Shown: positions 8,592 through 21,261, numbered from the stretch's first letter. The stretch is 64,000 bases of DNA from Polynucleobacter sp. MWH-UH23A (GCF_040409805.1 NZ_CP099572.1:1054001-1118000), one strand, 5' to 3'. Program-made: numbers and translations. The notes: generated from the sequence alone by a model not told the origin.

Positions 8592-11054
8592 TCAGTTTGC
8601 TTTTAGCTTGCCGTCTTTCAGGCGAGGCTCAACAAAATGTCCTTTACGAGCCCGATTACCTGCAAAAGACTTCAGTGTTTTGGCATCTAAGCTCAACTCA
8701 GTGGGCTTGCCTGCACGTCCGGCACCAGAGTAGGTTGCCCCATTAGGCCCGACCGCAATTGCAGAAGACATGAACTCTTTGTCATCGAGACCCATCAGGA
8801 TTACGCCCTTACCACCAGTAGGCAAACGCTTTAATTCATCCAAGGGGAATACCAGCAACTTTGAGGCTGCAGATAAACAAGCAACCTGCTTCATACCTAC
8901 CTCTACCTTAGCAGCGCCAAGCGGTGCATCGCCTGCAACTTTTGCATCAATACTAATGAATGATTTACCAGCCTTATTGCGGGTGCTCATATCAGCTACA
9001 TTAGCCAAGAATCCATAACCTGCTTTTGTGGATAACAAGACCAAGTCATCAGGCTGGCCTGCGTAATACGCAACCATTTGAGATCCAGCAGCTAGATTTA
9101 CGAAGCTGGTTAATGGCGAACCATCCCCACGAGCACCTGGTAATTCGCTAACTGGAACCGTATATACACGTCCATCGCTTCCAAATCCCTGAATCACATC
9201 AACAGTGCGCACTTCAAAGGTTGCGTAGAGAGCATCACCAGCCTTGAAGCTGAACTGTGTTGCATCATGCTCATGACCCTGACGAACGCGCACCCAACCT
9301 TTTTGAGACACGATGACAGTAACGGGCTCATCAATCACCTTGGTCTCTGCAACAGCCCGTTTATCTTCTTGAATTAGGGTTCGGCGATCATCGCCAAAGT
9401 CTTTGATATCGGCTTCAATTTCTTTAATGATACGTTTACGTAAAACCGTATCACTCTTCAACAGCCCTTCTAAGTCATCACGTTCAGATTTGAGCTCTTT
9501 TAGCTCTTGCTCAATCTTGATGCCTTCTAAACGAGCCAATTGACGCAAGCGGATATCTAAAATATCCTCAGCTTGGCGATCAGTAAGCTTAAACTCTTTG
9601 ATCAAATCGGCTTTAGGCTCATCGCTATTACGAATAATCTTAATGACCTTATCAATATTCAGAAGAACGATTAGACGCCCTTCCAATATGTGCATCCGGT
9701 CTTTTACTTTACCGAGACGGAATTGAGTTCGACGAGTCACTGTCACAACCCTGAATTCAATCCACTCAGAAATAATATCCTTTAAGCTCTTTTGACGAGG
9801 GCGGCCATCGTTGCCAATCATCACCAAGTTCATTGGCGCATTAGACTCAAGGGATGTATGCGCCAACAAGAGATTGATGAACTCATTTACATCAATATTT
9901 TTACTCTTTGGTTCAAATACCAAACGAACCGGAGCATCTTTACTAGATTCGTCACGTACACCATCTAAAACATTCAAGATGGTGGACTTCAGATTGTTCT
10001 GTTCAGGAGTTAAAGTTTTCTTACCAACCTTCACTTTTGGATTGGTAATCTCTTCAATCTCTTGCAAAACACGTTGCGAAGATGTTGATGGCGGTAATTC
10101 ATTAACAATAATTTGCCACTGGCCACGAGCCAATTCTTCAATAGACCAACGCGCACGCACTTTAAGACTACCGCGACCAGTTTCATAAATCTGCGCAATC
10201 TCTGCAGGCGAGGAAATAATTTGACCGCCGCCTGGATAATCTGGGCCAGGCATGATCTCCAACAAATCAGCAGTAGATAACTTAGGTGACTTCATCAAGG
10301 CAATCGCGGCTAAAGCTACTTCCCGCAAATTGTGCGATGGAATTTCGGTCGCCATACCTACAGCGATACCAGATGCCCCGTTAAGTAAAACAAATGGTAA
10401 ACGGGCTGGCAATAATTTTGGCTCTTGGAATGAACCATCATAGTTAGGCGCAAAATCAACAGTGCCTTCGTCGATTTCACTTAACAGCAAACCTGCAATC
10501 TTCGTTAAACGTGCTTCGGTATAACGCATCGCCGCAGCACCATCTCCATCGCGCGAACCGAAGTTACCTTGGCCATCGATTAAGGGGTAACGCAGCGAGA
10601 AACTTTGCGCCAATCGCACTAAAGCATCATAAGCAGATTGATCACCATGAGGGTGAAACTTACCCAACACATCACCGACAACGCGCGCACTCTTTACGGG
10701 CTTAGCATCAGCACGAAGACCCATCTCGTTCATGGAGAACAAGATGCGTCGTTGAACTGGTTTTTGACCATCCGCAACTTCTGGTAAAGCACGTCCCTTT
10801 ACAACGCTAATGGCGTAATCTAGATAAGCGCGCTCTGCATAAACAGCCAGCGTCAAACTATCCTTGTTATCCTCATTCAAATCCATTGTTTTTGGATCAT
10901 GAGGGTCTCTTGGTCCATTAGTGCCACTTTTAGAAGATGCAGCCACTTTAGGCGCCTCATCCACCTCAACAATATCCATCTCTTCAATGGCGTTTGAAAA
11001 TAAATCAGCCTGCTCAGCAGCTTTATTCTTACCCGGTGTCTTCTCAGTAGCCAT
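8592..11054 (-). CDS. parC: DNA topoisomerase IV subunit A
   Basis: The 820-residue breakage-reunion subunit of topoisomerase IV, which decatenates daughter chromosomes. The catalytic Tyr178 lies in [11 protein letters not shown], and the quinolone-determining region around [14 protein letters not shown] is intact. The winged-helix, tower and coiled-coil regions and a C-terminal beta-pinwheel follow. It is longer than the enterobacterial enzyme (~750 residues), mainly because of a ~65-residue charged, low-complexity N-terminal leader. It abuts parE: the parC start codon shares its last base position with the parE stop region (11054), so the pair is translationally coupled. ParC is favoured over GyrA because parE is adjacent and no GyrA box was noticed. 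Confidence 0.95.
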   Translation of the reverse strand: MATEKTPGKNKAAEQADLFSNAIEEMDIVEVDEAPKVAASSKSGTNGPRDPHDPKTMDLNEDNKDSLTLAVYAERAYLDYAISVVKGRALPEVADGQKPVQRRILFSMNEMGLRADAKPVKSARVVGDVLGKFHPHGDQSAYDALVRLAQSFSLRYPLIDGQGNFGSRDGDGAAAMRYTEARLTKIAGLLLSEIDEGTVDFAPNYDGSFQEPKLLPARLPFVLLNGASGIAVGMATEIPSHNLREVALAAIALMKSPKLSTADLLEIMPGPDYPGGGQIISSPAEIAQIYETGRGSLKVRARWSIEELARGQWQIIVNELPPSTSSQRVLQEIEEITNPKVKVGKKTLTPEQNNLKSTILNVLDGVRDESSKDAPVRLVFEPKSKNIDVNEFINLLLAHTSLESNAPMNLVMIGNDGRPRQKSLKDIISEWIEFRVVTVTRRTQFRLGKVKDRMHILEGRLIVLLNIDKVIKIIRNSDEPKADLIKEFKLTDRQAEDILDIRLRQLARLEGIKIEQELKELKSERDDLEGLLKSDTVLRKRIIKEIEADIKDFGDDRRTLIQEDKRAVAETKVIDEPVTVIVSQKGWVRVRQGHEHDATQFSFKAGDALYATFEVRTVDVIQGFGSDGRVYTVPVSELPGARGDGSPLTSFVNLAAGSQMVAYYAGQPDDLVLLSTKAGYGFLANVADMSTRNKAGKSFISIDAKVAGDAPLGAAKVEVGMKQVACLSAASKLLVFPLDELKRLPTGGKGVILMGLDDKEFMSSAIAVGPNGATYSGAGRAGKPTELSLDAKTLKSFAGNRARKGHFVEPRLKDGKLKAN

Positions 11055-13042
11055 TAAATATCTGCCTCAACTTCATTACCACGCTCTTCAAGCCAATCAC
11101 GGCGTGCCCCAGATTCTGATTTACCCATCAGCATATCCATGGTTTTAAATGTTTCATCTTCAGTCCAAGAGCCTAGAGTTACCGGCAGCAAGCGACGTGT
11201 ATCAGGATTTAGAGTGGTATCCCACAACTGCTCAGCACTCATCTCACCCAATCCTTTGAAGCGAGAAATTTGCCATGCTGTTTCCTTAACGCCTTCCTTG
11301 CGCAATTTATCTTCAATTGCTTGAAGTTCGCTGGCATCTAAGGCATAAATTTTTTGCGCGGGTTTTTTACCTCTTGCAGGGGCATCCACCCTAAACAATG
11401 GCGGTCTAGAAATATACACGTGACCCAAATCGATTAGCTTAGGAAAGTGTTTATAAAATAAAGTGAGAAGCAAGACCTGGATGTGCGCACCATCAACGTC
11501 CGCATCAGAAAGGATGCAAATCTTGCCATAGCGCAAATTGGATAAATCAGGGTCATCATTCGGGCCATGAGGGTCGACACCAATCGCAACAGCGATATCG
11601 TGAACTTCATTATTGGCAAATAAACGATCGCGCTCTGCCTCCCAAGTATTTAATACCTTACCGCGGAGAGGCAAAATGGCTTGATATTCTTTATTACGAC
11701 CCATCTTGGCAGAACCGCCTGCAGAATCTCCTTCTACTAGGAAGATTTCATTTTGAGCAATATCTTCACTCTCGCAATCGGTTAGCTTGCCTGGCAGTAC
11801 TGCTACACCCGAGGACTTTTTCTTCTCGACCTTTTGCCCAGCGCGAGTACGAGCTTGGGCTTGTTTGATTACCAAGTCAGCTAATTTACGACCATAGTCG
11901 ACGTGCTGATTAAGCCATAGCTCAAGTGCAGATTTAGCATAGCCAGACACTAAACGCACTGCATCACGTGAATTTAATCGCTCTTTAATTTGACCTTGAA
12001 ATTGAGGATCCAATACTTTGGCAGACAAAATAAACGAAGCTCGTGCAAATACATCTTCAGGCATCAGTTTCACGCCTTTTGGTTGCAATGCATGCATTTC
12101 AATGAAGCCTTTTACTGCATTAAACAATCCTTCACGCAGACCACTTTCATGGGTGCCGCCAGCAGGAGTAGGAATTAAGTTCACATAACTTTCGCGCACT
12201 GGGGCGCCATCTTCTGTCCAGCAAACCACCCATGCCGCACCCTCTCCTTCAGCAAAGGAATCATCATCACCGGTACCTGTCGCATATTGCTCGCCCTCGA
12301 ATGGAGGAATGACTTCCGGTCCATGTCCTGACTGAGCCATCGCTTCATTCAGATAGCCGCGCAAGCCTTGTGCGTATTGCCATGATTGGCTTTCACCTGA
12401 CTTTTCTTGGATAAGAGTTACTTTAACGCGAGGCAACAACACTGCTTTGGATCTGAGCAGGCGCACTAACTCTGCCATCGGTATCGCAGCACTGTCGAAG
12501 TACTTGGCATCAGGCCAAGCACGCACACGCGTACCGTGAGATTTGTCGTCTTTTGAAGCGGGCTTAGATTTGAGCTTCTCAATTACCTTGCCATCGGCAA
12601 AAATGAGTGTGGAAACTTGAGCATCGCGCCACACTGTCACTTCAAGTCGTTTAGATAATGCATTCGTTACAGAAACACCCACACCGTGCAATCCACCAGA
12701 GAATGCGTAAGCACCACCAGTGCCCTTTTCAAATTTACCGCCGGCATGCAACTGCGTAAATACTATTTCCACCACTGGTAACTTCTCAGTGGGGTGCATC
12801 CCTACCGGAATTCCACGACCGTCATCTTCAACACTCACACTGCCATCGGTGTGCATCGTCACAATAATTTGTTTGCCATAACCACCCAAGGCCTCATCAG
12901 AAGCGTTATCCAAAACCTCTTGAATGATATGAAGGGGGTTATCGGTTCGGGTGTACATTCCAGGCCGCTGACGGACTGGTTCCAGCCCTTTGAGGACCTG
13001 AATCGATGATTCGCTGTATTCGGAAATTTTACGGGTAGCCAT
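11054..13042 (-). CDS. parE: DNA topoisomerase IV subunit B
   Basis: The 662-residue ATPase subunit of topoisomerase IV. The GHKL ATPase domain shows [11 protein letters not shown] and the N-box region [15 protein letters not shown], then [12 protein letters not shown] and [15 protein letters not shown]. The TOPRIM domain carries [13 protein letters not shown] and DADVDGAHI, and the C-terminus has [10 protein letters not shown] place the start at 13042 ([12 protein letters not shown]). A longer reading to 13111 adds an unlikely leader that would overlap the divergent CoA-transferase gene. It is coupled to parC. Confidence 0.95.
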   Translation of the reverse strand: MATRKISEYSESSIQVLKGLEPVRQRPGMYTRTDNPLHIIQEVLDNASDEALGGYGKQIIVTMHTDGSVSVEDDGRGIPVGMHPTEKLPVVEIVFTQLHAGGKFEKGTGGAYAFSGGLHGVGVSVTNALSKRLEVTVWRDAQVSTLIFADGKVIEKLKSKPASKDDKSHGTRVRAWPDAKYFDSAAIPMAELVRLLRSKAVLLPRVKVTLIQEKSGESQSWQYAQGLRGYLNEAMAQSGHGPEVIPPFEGEQYATGTGDDDSFAEGEGAAWVVCWTEDGAPVRESYVNLIPTPAGGTHESGLREGLFNAVKGFIEMHALQPKGVKLMPEDVFARASFILSAKVLDPQFQGQIKERLNSRDAVRLVSGYAKSALELWLNQHVDYGRKLADLVIKQAQARTRAGQKVEKKKSSGVAVLPGKLTDCESEDIAQNEIFLVEGDSAGGSAKMGRNKEYQAILPLRGKVLNTWEAERDRLFANNEVHDIAVAIGVDPHGPNDDPDLSNLRYGKICILSDADVDGAHIQVLLLTLFYKHFPKLIDLGHVYISRPPLFRVDAPARGKKPAQKIYALDASELQAIEDKLRKEGVKETAWQISRFKGLGEMSAEQLWDTTLNPDTRRLLPVTLGSWTEDETFKTMDMLMGKSESGARRDWLEERGNEVEADI

Positions 13043-13119
13043 GCGCCAAAATTGTAGCCATGTCTGGGAAGAGGTCGGACTTTTCTGATATTCCCCTGCC
13101 ATCCATGCCAAAATTGGGT

Positions 13120-14340
13120 ATGGGAGCCTTAAGTCATATTCGCGTTTTAGACCTTAGCCGTGTGCTTGCTGGTCCTTGGTGTGCTCAGAATCTTGCTGAT
13201 CTGGGCGCGGATGTCATCAAAGTTGAGCGCCCGGGGGCTGGTGACGACACCCGGCACTGGGGTCCTCCCTTTGCTAAAGATCCAAAAGGTCAAGATACCG
13301 AAGAATCTGCCTATTTTATTTGCATCAATCGCAACAAGCGATCGATTACCGTTGATATTAGCAAGCCTGAAGGCCAAGAGATCATTCGTCAATTGGCCGC
13401 TGAATCAGATGTAGTAATTGAAAACTATAAGGTTGGCGATCTGGCGAAATACAGCCTTGATTATGAAAGCCTAAAAAAGATCAAACCTGATTTGATCTAT
13501 TGCTCTATTACTGGGTTCGGACAAACAGGCCCTTATGCTCATCGCCCTGGATATGACTTCATTATTCAAGGAATGGGTGGCTTTATGAGTGTGACTGGCG
13601 AAGCCGAAGATGTTGAGGGGGCTAGCCCACAAAAATCTGGCGTAGCTATTGCCGATATTTTTACTGGAATGTATGCCACTACTGCGATATTGGCTGCTGT
13701 AGTACACCGTGATCATACGGGTGAAGGCCAATACATTGATATGTCCTTGCTTGATACACAAATTGCCGTAATGGCCAATGTCTCGAGCGCATACCTTACT
13801 TCCGGCGAGATTCCTCGTCGCTGGGGCAACGCCTCCCCTATCATCGTTCCTTATCAAACCTTTCCAACCTCAGATGGCTGGATGATTGTTGGCGCAGGCA
13901 ATGATGGGCAGTTTCGTCACTTTGTGACCGCAGGCGGCGAAGCCCATCTGGCAGATAATCCTTTATACCTAACAAATCCTGACCGAGTCTTGCATCGCAA
14001 ACAGCTTGTTCCCCTGTTGGAGGCGATGACTCGCAAGAAAACCAAAGGGGAATGGATTGCACTTTTAGAGGCAGCGAATGTTCCCTGCGGCCCTATTAAT
14101 AACTTCAAAGAAGTCTTTGAAAATGAGCAGGTGATTGCTAGAGAAGTACAGATTGATGTTCCGCATCCCACTGTGGGAACCATGAAACTTGTGGCAAGTC
14201 CCATGAAGCTCTCTAAAACACCAACAGAAGTTCGCATGGCACCACCCACATTGGGGCAGCACACCAATGAAGTGTTGCATGAGCGTCTTCACCTTGATGA
14301 TGCCTCTATTGCTCAACTCAAAGCCAAAGGAATTATTTAA
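13120..14340 (+). CDS. Family III CoA-transferase (CaiB/BaiF type)
   Basis: A 406-residue CoA-transferase of the formyl-CoA/carnitine transferase family. The N-terminal RVLDLSRVLAGPWCAQ and the Asp in VAIADIFTGMYATTA (about residue 179 from this start) fit the family, where Asp forms the acyl-anhydride intermediate. Upstream in-frame ATGs at 13060 and 13105 exist. I prefer 13120 because family members usually begin at this point and a start at 13060 would leave 17 bp between two divergent genes. The downstream MFS gene starts on the A of the TAA stop, so they are one operon, perhaps for uptake and activation of a dicarboxylic or other organic acid. The substrate is not determinable here. Confidence 0.88.
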   Translation: MGALSHIRVLDLSRVLAGPWCAQNLADLGADVIKVERPGAGDDTRHWGPPFAKDPKGQDTEESAYFICINRNKRSITVDISKPEGQEIIRQLAAESDVVIENYKVGDLAKYSLDYESLKKIKPDLIYCSITGFGQTGPYAHRPGYDFIIQGMGGFMSVTGEAEDVEGASPQKSGVAIADIFTGMYATTAILAAVVHRDHTGEGQYIDMSLLDTQIAVMANVSSAYLTSGEIPRRWGNASPIIVPYQTFPTSDGWMIVGAGNDGQFRHFVTAGGEAHLADNPLYLTNPDRVLHRKQLVPLLEAMTRKKTKGEWIALLEAANVPCGPINNFKEVFENEQVIAREVQIDVPHPTVGTMKLVASPMKLSKTPTEVRMAPPTLGQHTNEVLHERLHLDDASIAQLKAKGII

Positions 14341-15569
14341 TGAGCACAAGCCCTAAAACATCCCTATCCATGGCTCAAGTCCTCATTTTTGGGGGCTTTA
14401 TGGTGACGATGTCTATGGGCATACGCCACGGCTTTGGCTTGTTTAACTTGCCTATCACCATGGCCAATGGCTGGGGACGCGAAACCTTTGCGTTGACGAT
14501 TGCTCTTCAAAATTTAATTTGGGGTGCAGTTCAACCAATTACCGGGGCTCTAGCCGATCGATTTGGCGCCTTCAAGATCATGGTTGTTGGTGGAGCGCTT
14601 TATGCCTTGGGTTTAGTTGGGATGGCAATTTCTACAGATGCCCTCAATTTCACTATTGCAGGTGGATTATTAATTGGTCTCGCACAAACTGCCACCACCT
14701 ATAGTGTGGTCTACGGTATCTTAGGTCGCAATGTTCCAGCGGATAAACGTGTTTGGGCTATGGGAATTGCTGCTGCCGCTGGATCTTTTGGGCAGTTCTT
14801 AATGATTCCTGCTGAGCAAGGCTTATTAAGCGCATTTGGTGCGCAAGATGCTCTATTGATATTGGCATTAATGGCAAGCTTGATGATTCCCACCGCTTTT
14901 TTATTGCGTGAGAAAAATTTTGCACATCAACATAGTTATGGTGATCAAACCATCAAGGAAGCACTCAAAGAGGCAATCGGTAATCCGAGCTTTCGTTTGC
15001 TTACCCTAGGATATTTTGTTTGCGGCTTTCAGGTGGTCTTTATTGCCGTTCACCTTGCCCCCTACCTGAAAGATCTCTCATCGATTTATCCAGCAGTTGG
15101 TGCGCCAGCGGTAGCAACTACTGCCCTAGCCCTGATTGGCCTATTCAATATCTTTGGCACCTATAGTGCTGGCATCTTAGGTCAACGGCTTCCTAAGCGT
15201 TATTTGTTATCAAGCATTTATTTAGGTCGCTCGATTGCTATTGCTGGTTTCTTATTGCTACCCCTAAGCCCCACCACTACTTATATCTTCGCTGCAATCA
15301 TGGGCTTTTTGTGGCTATCAACAATTCCCCTAACCAATGGCATCGTAGCGCAAATCTTTGGAGTGAAGTACCTCACCATGCTTTCTGGCCTAGTATTTTT
15401 TTCACACCAACTTGGTAGCTTTTGCGGTGCATTCTTAGGGGGCTATTTATTTGATCGCACCGGCTCTTATGTCATCGTTTGGCAACTCGCTATTGGATTG
15501 GGGGTGTTTGCATTCTTGGTTAACCTACCCGTTAAAGAACGCGCCATTCATCGAGTCGCAAATGCATAA
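14340..15569 (+). CDS. MFS transporter
   Basis: A 409-residue major facilitator with about 12 hydrophobic segments. The loop between helices 2 and 3 reads GALADRFGAFKIMVVGG, which is the MFS signature, and a central cytoplasmic loop lies around residues 190-215. It resembles the oxalate/formate antiporter-like branch of MFS often seen beside family III CoA-transferases. It overlaps the CoA-transferase stop by one base and is likely the uptake partner for that enzyme's acid substrate. Its own 3' end overlaps a small membrane-protein gene by 8 bp. Confidence 0.88.
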   Translation: MSTSPKTSLSMAQVLIFGGFMVTMSMGIRHGFGLFNLPITMANGWGRETFALTIALQNLIWGAVQPITGALADRFGAFKIMVVGGALYALGLVGMAISTDALNFTIAGGLLIGLAQTATTYSVVYGILGRNVPADKRVWAMGIAAAAGSFGQFLMIPAEQGLLSAFGAQDALLILALMASLMIPTAFLLREKNFAHQHSYGDQTIKEALKEAIGNPSFRLLTLGYFVCGFQVVFIAVHLAPYLKDLSSIYPAVGAPAVATTALALIGLFNIFGTYSAGILGQRLPKRYLLSSIYLGRSIAIAGFLLLPLSPTTTYIFAAIMGFLWLSTIPLTNGIVAQIFGVKYLTMLSGLVFFSHQLGSFCGAFLGGYLFDRTGSYVIVWQLAIGLGVFAFLVNLPVKERAIHRVANA

Positions 15570-15714
15570 GATACGAAATCTCAATATCTCATTCTGGAAA
15601 ATCATTGCATATGGTTTTGCTATCTTTATATTGCTGATTGTATTTTCTGCATACTATGCCCCTGAAATGATGTTGTCGATTACCAATCAAGTTTGGGCAC
15701 TTTGTGGCTGGTAA
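15562..15714 (+). CDS. Small single-span membrane protein (50 aa)
   Basis: A 50-residue reading frame starts inside the MFS stop region (ATGCATAA overlap) and ends 74 bp before tRNA-Arg. It has a basic N-terminus (HKIRNLN), one hydrophobic helix (about residues 11-31, ending VFSAYY) and a short polar tail. The overlap suggests translational coupling to the transporter. I do not recognise a family. It could be a transporter accessory peptide or a chance frame. Confidence 0.45.
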   Translation: MHKIRNLNISFWKIIAYGFAIFILLIVFSAYYAPEMMLSITNQVWALCGW

Positions 15715-15788
15715 TGGTCGATGACAATCGCTTTTATCGGTTAGCATTTCAACTTCATTTCCTAGCATACTTTCTCAATGATATGCAT

Positions 15789-15863
15789 CTCGCCGTAGCA
15801 CAATGGATAGTGCACATGCCTCCTAAGCGTGGGATACAGGTTCGATTCCTGTCGGCGGGACCA
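15789..15863 (+). tRNA. tRNA-Arg (anticodon CCU), CCA encoded
   Basis: The cloverleaf is complete. The acceptor CTCGCCG pairs with CGGCGGG, the D-stem is GCAC/GTGC, the anticodon stem CATGC/GCGTG encloses loop CTCCTAA (anticodon CCT), and the T-stem ACAGG/CCTGT encloses TTCGATT. The discriminator A and encoded CCA end at 15863. Confidence 0.95.
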
Positions 15864-15878
15864 CAAAATTGTCAGAAC

Positions 15879-15901
15879 TTATCCACAGGCCATGTGGATA
15901 A
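15879..15901. promoter_or_regulatory. Inverted pair of perfect DnaA boxes
   Basis: TTATCCACA (15879-15887) and its inverse TGTGGATAA (15893-15901) are separated by 5 bp, with a further AATCCACA (15900-15907) adjoining. They lie in the 237-bp gene-free gap between tRNA-Arg and the Nudix gene. Matches to the 9-mer are exact. A function in DnaA titration or in transcription control is inferred. Confidence 0.5.
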
Positions 15902-16100
15902 ATCCACAAAAGTTTTCGTAAGTCGAAGATTTGTATAGAGTGACCTGACTTGCTTAATTTGTGTGCAGAAGATTCTGCTGGAAAATTTAATATCCTTATC
16001 AAAGCCATTAGAAAGAATATTAATAACTTTTAATATTATTTGTGGTAATGAGGACTGAAAAAACCACTTAATTTTGTGAAGTTCCCTTACACTAAGTCGC

Positions 16101-16934
16101 ATGTCAGCCCTCTCTACCAGCACCATCGCAGCTCTTGAAGAAATGCTTCAAAACACCGCAAGACCTGCTCCTGCGGATTTCTTGCCCATTTATTTTTCCC
16201 GAGGAAATCACGAAGACCTGCTGATTGGACATCTCAATCCTGATTTCATTTCCCACCTACAAGAATTATTCAAAAAGCAATCTGTTCATTTGGCAAGCAT
16301 GTCGCATGATCGCTTAAGTATTAAGCTAGGGCGTCCAAAAGAGTTGTCTGCCACTCTAAGCCTATTGGCCAATCACATGCGCCAAGGTGGATTTATTCCG
16401 GGATGGCGCAATGAAGAATTTGCATGGGTCGATCAAAATGGTCATAAATACTTTCGCTTAGAGCGGTCCGCATTCAGAACGTTTGGTTTTCGAAGCATGG
16501 CCACGCACATTAATGGCTATACAAAATCAGACATCATTTGGTTGGGGCGCAGAAGCGAAAATAAACCAACAGACCCTGGCAAGTTAGATAATCTTGCCGC
16601 TGGTGGTATTAGCGCCGATGAAACTCCATGGGTCAGCGCCCGTCGTGAACTATGGGAGGAAGCTGGTGTTCCAGAGCAAATTTCTGATGACATCGAACCT
16701 ATTGGCCGTATTCATATGCGTCGCATCGCAAATGATCGCGGTTTTCACGATGAGCAACTATTTATTTACGATTTAGAGCTTCCAAAACAATTTATTCCAA
16801 CCAATCACGATGGTGAAGTGAGTGGTTTTATTGAGGTTTCTTACGCAGAGGCCGCCGCCCGCATTTTGGCCGATGAATTCACTAGCGATGCTGCCTTTGT
16901 CACTGCAGACTTCATTTTGCGACGCAATAAATAA
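16101..16934 (+). CDS. Nudix hydrolase with N-terminal DUF4743-like domain
   Basis: A 277-residue protein with a perfect Nudix box, G-x5-E-x7-REUxEExGU, read as GGISADE...RELWEEAGV (residues ~170-193). The N-terminal ~110 residues form the helical extension seen in thiamine-pyrophosphokinase-associated Nudix proteins (DUF4743 type; yeast YJR142W is a homologue by family knowledge). It sits immediately upstream of the TPP riboswitch and thiamine operon. This supports a role in hydrolysing damaged or diphosphorylated thiamine derivatives, although its own expression is not behind the riboswitch. Confidence 0.85.
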   Translation: MSALSTSTIAALEEMLQNTARPAPADFLPIYFSRGNHEDLLIGHLNPDFISHLQELFKKQSVHLASMSHDRLSIKLGRPKELSATLSLLANHMRQGGFIPGWRNEEFAWVDQNGHKYFRLERSAFRTFGFRSMATHINGYTKSDIIWLGRRSENKPTDPGKLDNLAAGGISADETPWVSARRELWEEAGVPEQISDDIEPIGRIHMRRIANDRGFHDEQLFIYDLELPKQFIPTNHDGEVSGFIEVSYAEAAARILADEFTSDAAFVTADFILRRNK

Positions 16935-17010
16935 GCCTAGCAGCCACCCTAAAGGGGATTGATCATCGTCATGAGTCCAACCCCTGTTTTCGTGGTTAAA
17001 TCTAGTTAAG

Positions 17011-17108
17011 GATGAAACAGGGGTGCCCTTAAAAGCAGATTTCGCTCAGAGGCGCTGAGAAAGACCCTAAAACTCGATCCAGGTAATGCTGGCGTGGGGA
17101 GTTACATC
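17011..17108 (+). promoter_or_regulatory. TPP (THI-element) riboswitch aptamer
   Basis: The conserved blocks are all present in order: CAGGGGTGCCC, CTGAGA, GACCC, CCAGGTAATGCTGGCG and GGGG. P1 is formed by GATGAAAC (17011-17018) with GTTACATC (17101-17108), seven of eight pairs. It precedes thiC by about 50 nt. The expression platform (17129-17156) is a hairpin in which GTCCATCT pairs with AGATGGAC, taking in the end of the AAGGAG Shine-Dalgarno just before the ATG at 17157. Translational control is therefore likely. An upstream 10-mer (16980-16989) can pair with 17015-17024 and compete with P1/P2. Confidence 0.95.
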
Positions 17109-17128
17109 AGACCGACACACCCGGTTTC

Positions 17129-19079
<1,951 letters not shown>

Positions 19080-19089
19080 GCACTTGTAA

Positions 19090-20229
19090 ATGAGCGGCAC
19101 CTCCTTCGCACGTAAACGCTTTGCTATTGTTGGCGCCGGCCTAATGGGCCGACTGCTGGCACTTGCATTGGCAAAACGCGGCGCTAAGGTTGATTTGTTT
19201 GATCGAGGCAATGCAAGTGCGAATGAATCCGCAGCCAGAGTAGCTGCTGCAATGCTAGCCCCTCTTGCAGAATCCGCAATTACAGAAGATTCTGTTGTGC
19301 GTATGGGCATTTATAGCCTACCTCGCTGGAAGACATTAATCGAAGAGCTCTCTTCGCACGTTTTTTTCCAGCAAGATGGCACACTAATACTCTGGCATCG
19401 GCAAGATGCCGCTGAAGCAGAACGTTTTACCAATCATCTGGATAAAAATTGTCTGCACAACAGCCAACTCAATCCACCCAAGAGACTGAATGAGCAGCAA
19501 TTACACGACCTTGAACCTAGCGTTAGCGATCGATTTACTCAAGGCCTATACCTTCCCTACGAAGGTCAATTGGACAATCGCCAGCTTTTAGATGCCTTAC
19601 TGGTTGAGCTCAATACATTTGGTGTGCAATTTCATTGGAATGCTGATGTAAAACCAGATTCGTTAAGAAATGACTTTGCATATGAATGCGTCATTGATTG
19701 TCGGGGCAATGGTGCAAAAGATGCTTGGACTTCTAATACAAATACCCTGCGAGGAGTACGTGGCGAGGTTATCCGCTTGCATGCCCCAGAGGTGAAGTTA
19801 CGCAGACCAACTCGTTTAATACATCCTCGCTACCCTATCTACATTGCCCCGAAAGAGAATGATGTGTATGTAGTTGGTGCTACCGAAATTGAGTCAGAAG
19901 ATTTATCACAGATGAGCGTTCGGTCTGCCATGGAGCTACTAAGCGCAGTGTATACAGTCCACAGTGGCTTTGCGGAGGCACGAATTTTGGAGATGGCTAC
20001 ACAATGCCGCCCAACTCTAAAGAACAATCTACCTGAAATAATGCTCAATAAAGAAAAGGGTTTGTCTGATTTGATTATGGTCAATGGACTCTATCGTCAT
20101 GGCTTTATGATTTCTCCTGCGGTGCTAGATGCAACGATGGAATTACTGGAGAACGGTCAAAGCAATACCGCACTAGAGCTGGGTTTAAACATCAGCAACA
20201 TCAGTTATGAGGCAAGCGTATGCGCATAA
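19090..20229 (+). CDS. thiO: Glycine oxidase ThiO
   Basis: A 379-residue FAD-dependent amine oxidase of the DAO fold that oxidises glycine to the iminoglycine (dehydroglycine) used by ThiG for thiazole formation. It has the dinucleotide motif AIVGAGLMGRLLALALAKRG near residue 12, the NESAARVAAAMLAPLAE stretch following it, and the C-terminal GLYRHGFMISPA typical of ThiO. Its stop lies inside thiS (10-bp overlap). The presence of thiO and the absence of thiH fit an aerobic thiazole route. Confidence 0.92.
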   Translation: MSGTSFARKRFAIVGAGLMGRLLALALAKRGAKVDLFDRGNASANESAARVAAAMLAPLAESAITEDSVVRMGIYSLPRWKTLIEELSSHVFFQQDGTLILWHRQDAAEAERFTNHLDKNCLHNSQLNPPKRLNEQQLHDLEPSVSDRFTQGLYLPYEGQLDNRQLLDALLVELNTFGVQFHWNADVKPDSLRNDFAYECVIDCRGNGAKDAWTSNTNTLRGVRGEVIRLHAPEVKLRRPTRLIHPRYPIYIAPKENDVYVVGATEIESEDLSQMSVRSAMELLSAVYTVHSGFAEARILEMATQCRPTLKNNLPEIMLNKEKGLSDLIMVNGLYRHGFMISPAVLDATMELLENGQSNTALELGLNISNISYEASVCA

Positions 20230-20417
20230 CCGTCAATCAAGTGGAATACGATCTTCCTTCACAGAGCATGGTTACGGATGCTCTCACGCTTATTAATGCA
20301 AAGCCCCCTTTTGCAGTTGCAGTGAACTTGAACTTTGTTCCTAAATCTCAATATTCAGTGCATGCATTGAATGAAAACGATCAAATTGAAGTGATCGCCC
20401 CAGTCACTGGAGGCTAA
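20220..20417 (+). CDS. thiS: Sulfur carrier protein ThiS
   Basis: A 65-residue ubiquitin-like carrier. The C-terminus is APVTGG, and the terminal Gly-Gly becomes a thiocarboxylate that donates sulfur to ThiG. It overlaps thiO by 10 bp and is followed by thiG after 6 bp. No thiF is seen in the operon, so the adenylyltransferase (ThiF or MoeB type) must be encoded elsewhere. Confidence 0.95.
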   Translation: MRITVNQVEYDLPSQSMVTDALTLINAKPPFAVAVNLNFVPKSQYSVHALNENDQIEVIAPVTGG

Positions 20418-20423
20418 GTATTT

Positions 20424-21242
20424 ATGACAGCACCATTACCTAACCAACTTAATAATGCAGATGCACTAGTCTTATACGGCGAGAGCTTTGCTAGTCGTTT
20501 GCTATTGGGCACTTCACGTTATCCATCGCCCCTGGTTTTGGAAAATGCAGTACAAGCCGCTAATCCTGCAATGATTACAGTTAGCCTACGCCGCCAAGGC
20601 ACCAGCACTACAGAAGCACATAGTGGGTTTTGGGAATTGCTTAAGAAGATGGCGGTTCCAGTATTACCAAACACTGCCGGTTGCCATAGCCCTCAAGAAG
20701 TCATCACGACCGCCCACATGGCGCGTGAAGTTTTTGAAACTAATTGGATTAAGTTAGAGCTCATTGGCGATGACTACACTTTGCAACCGGACACTTTGCG
20801 CTTAGTACAAACTGCCGAATCCTTAATTAAAGATGGTTTTAAGGTGCTGCCTTACTGCACTGAAGATTTAATCTTGTGCCAACGTCTAGTAGACGCAGGA
20901 TGCCAAGCGATTATGCCCTGGGCTGCCCCAATTGGGACAGGACAAGGCCCATTAAACCCCTATGCAATGAAGCTGTTACGCGATCGAATCCAAGTTCCCC
21001 TCATTGTTGATGCAGGACTTGGTTTGCCATCACATGCATGCGCAGTCATGGAATGGGGATTTGATGCAGTTCTACTCAATACAGCAGTAGCGCTTTCTGA
21101 AGATCCAGTAGCGATGGCAAAAGCCTTTGCATTGGCTACTGATGCTGGGCGCAGTGCCCACCTATCTGGCGCCATGAAACCACAGACATCTGCACAAGCT
21201 AGTACCCCTCTGGTTGGCACGCCCTTTTGGCACCAGAGCTAA
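20424..21242 (+). CDS. thiG: Thiazole synthase ThiG
   Basis: A 272-residue TIM-barrel enzyme joining DXP, dehydroglycine and ThiS-thiocarboxylate into the thiazole carboxylate. The Schiff-base lysine is Lys110 in NWIKLELIGDD, and the phosphate-binding loop region is AAPIGTGQGPLNPYA followed by DAGLGLPSHA. It is immediately downstream of thiS. Length is normal for the family. Confidence 0.96.
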   Translation: MTAPLPNQLNNADALVLYGESFASRLLLGTSRYPSPLVLENAVQAANPAMITVSLRRQGTSTTEAHSGFWELLKKMAVPVLPNTAGCHSPQEVITTAHMAREVFETNWIKLELIGDDYTLQPDTLRLVQTAESLIKDGFKVLPYCTEDLILCQRLVDAGCQAIMPWAAPIGTGQGPLNPYAMKLLRDRIQVPLIVDAGLGLPSHACAVMEWGFDAVLLNTAVALSEDPVAMAKAFALATDAGRSAHLSGAMKPQTSAQASTPLVGTPFWHQS

Positions 21243-21261
21243 TTGATCAAGGTGGATTGAG

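Noticed and set aside
9811-10188. 125-codon plus-strand frame in parC
   Set aside because: Antisense shadow of the parC coding sequence; Ser/Leu-rich composition typical of such shadows.
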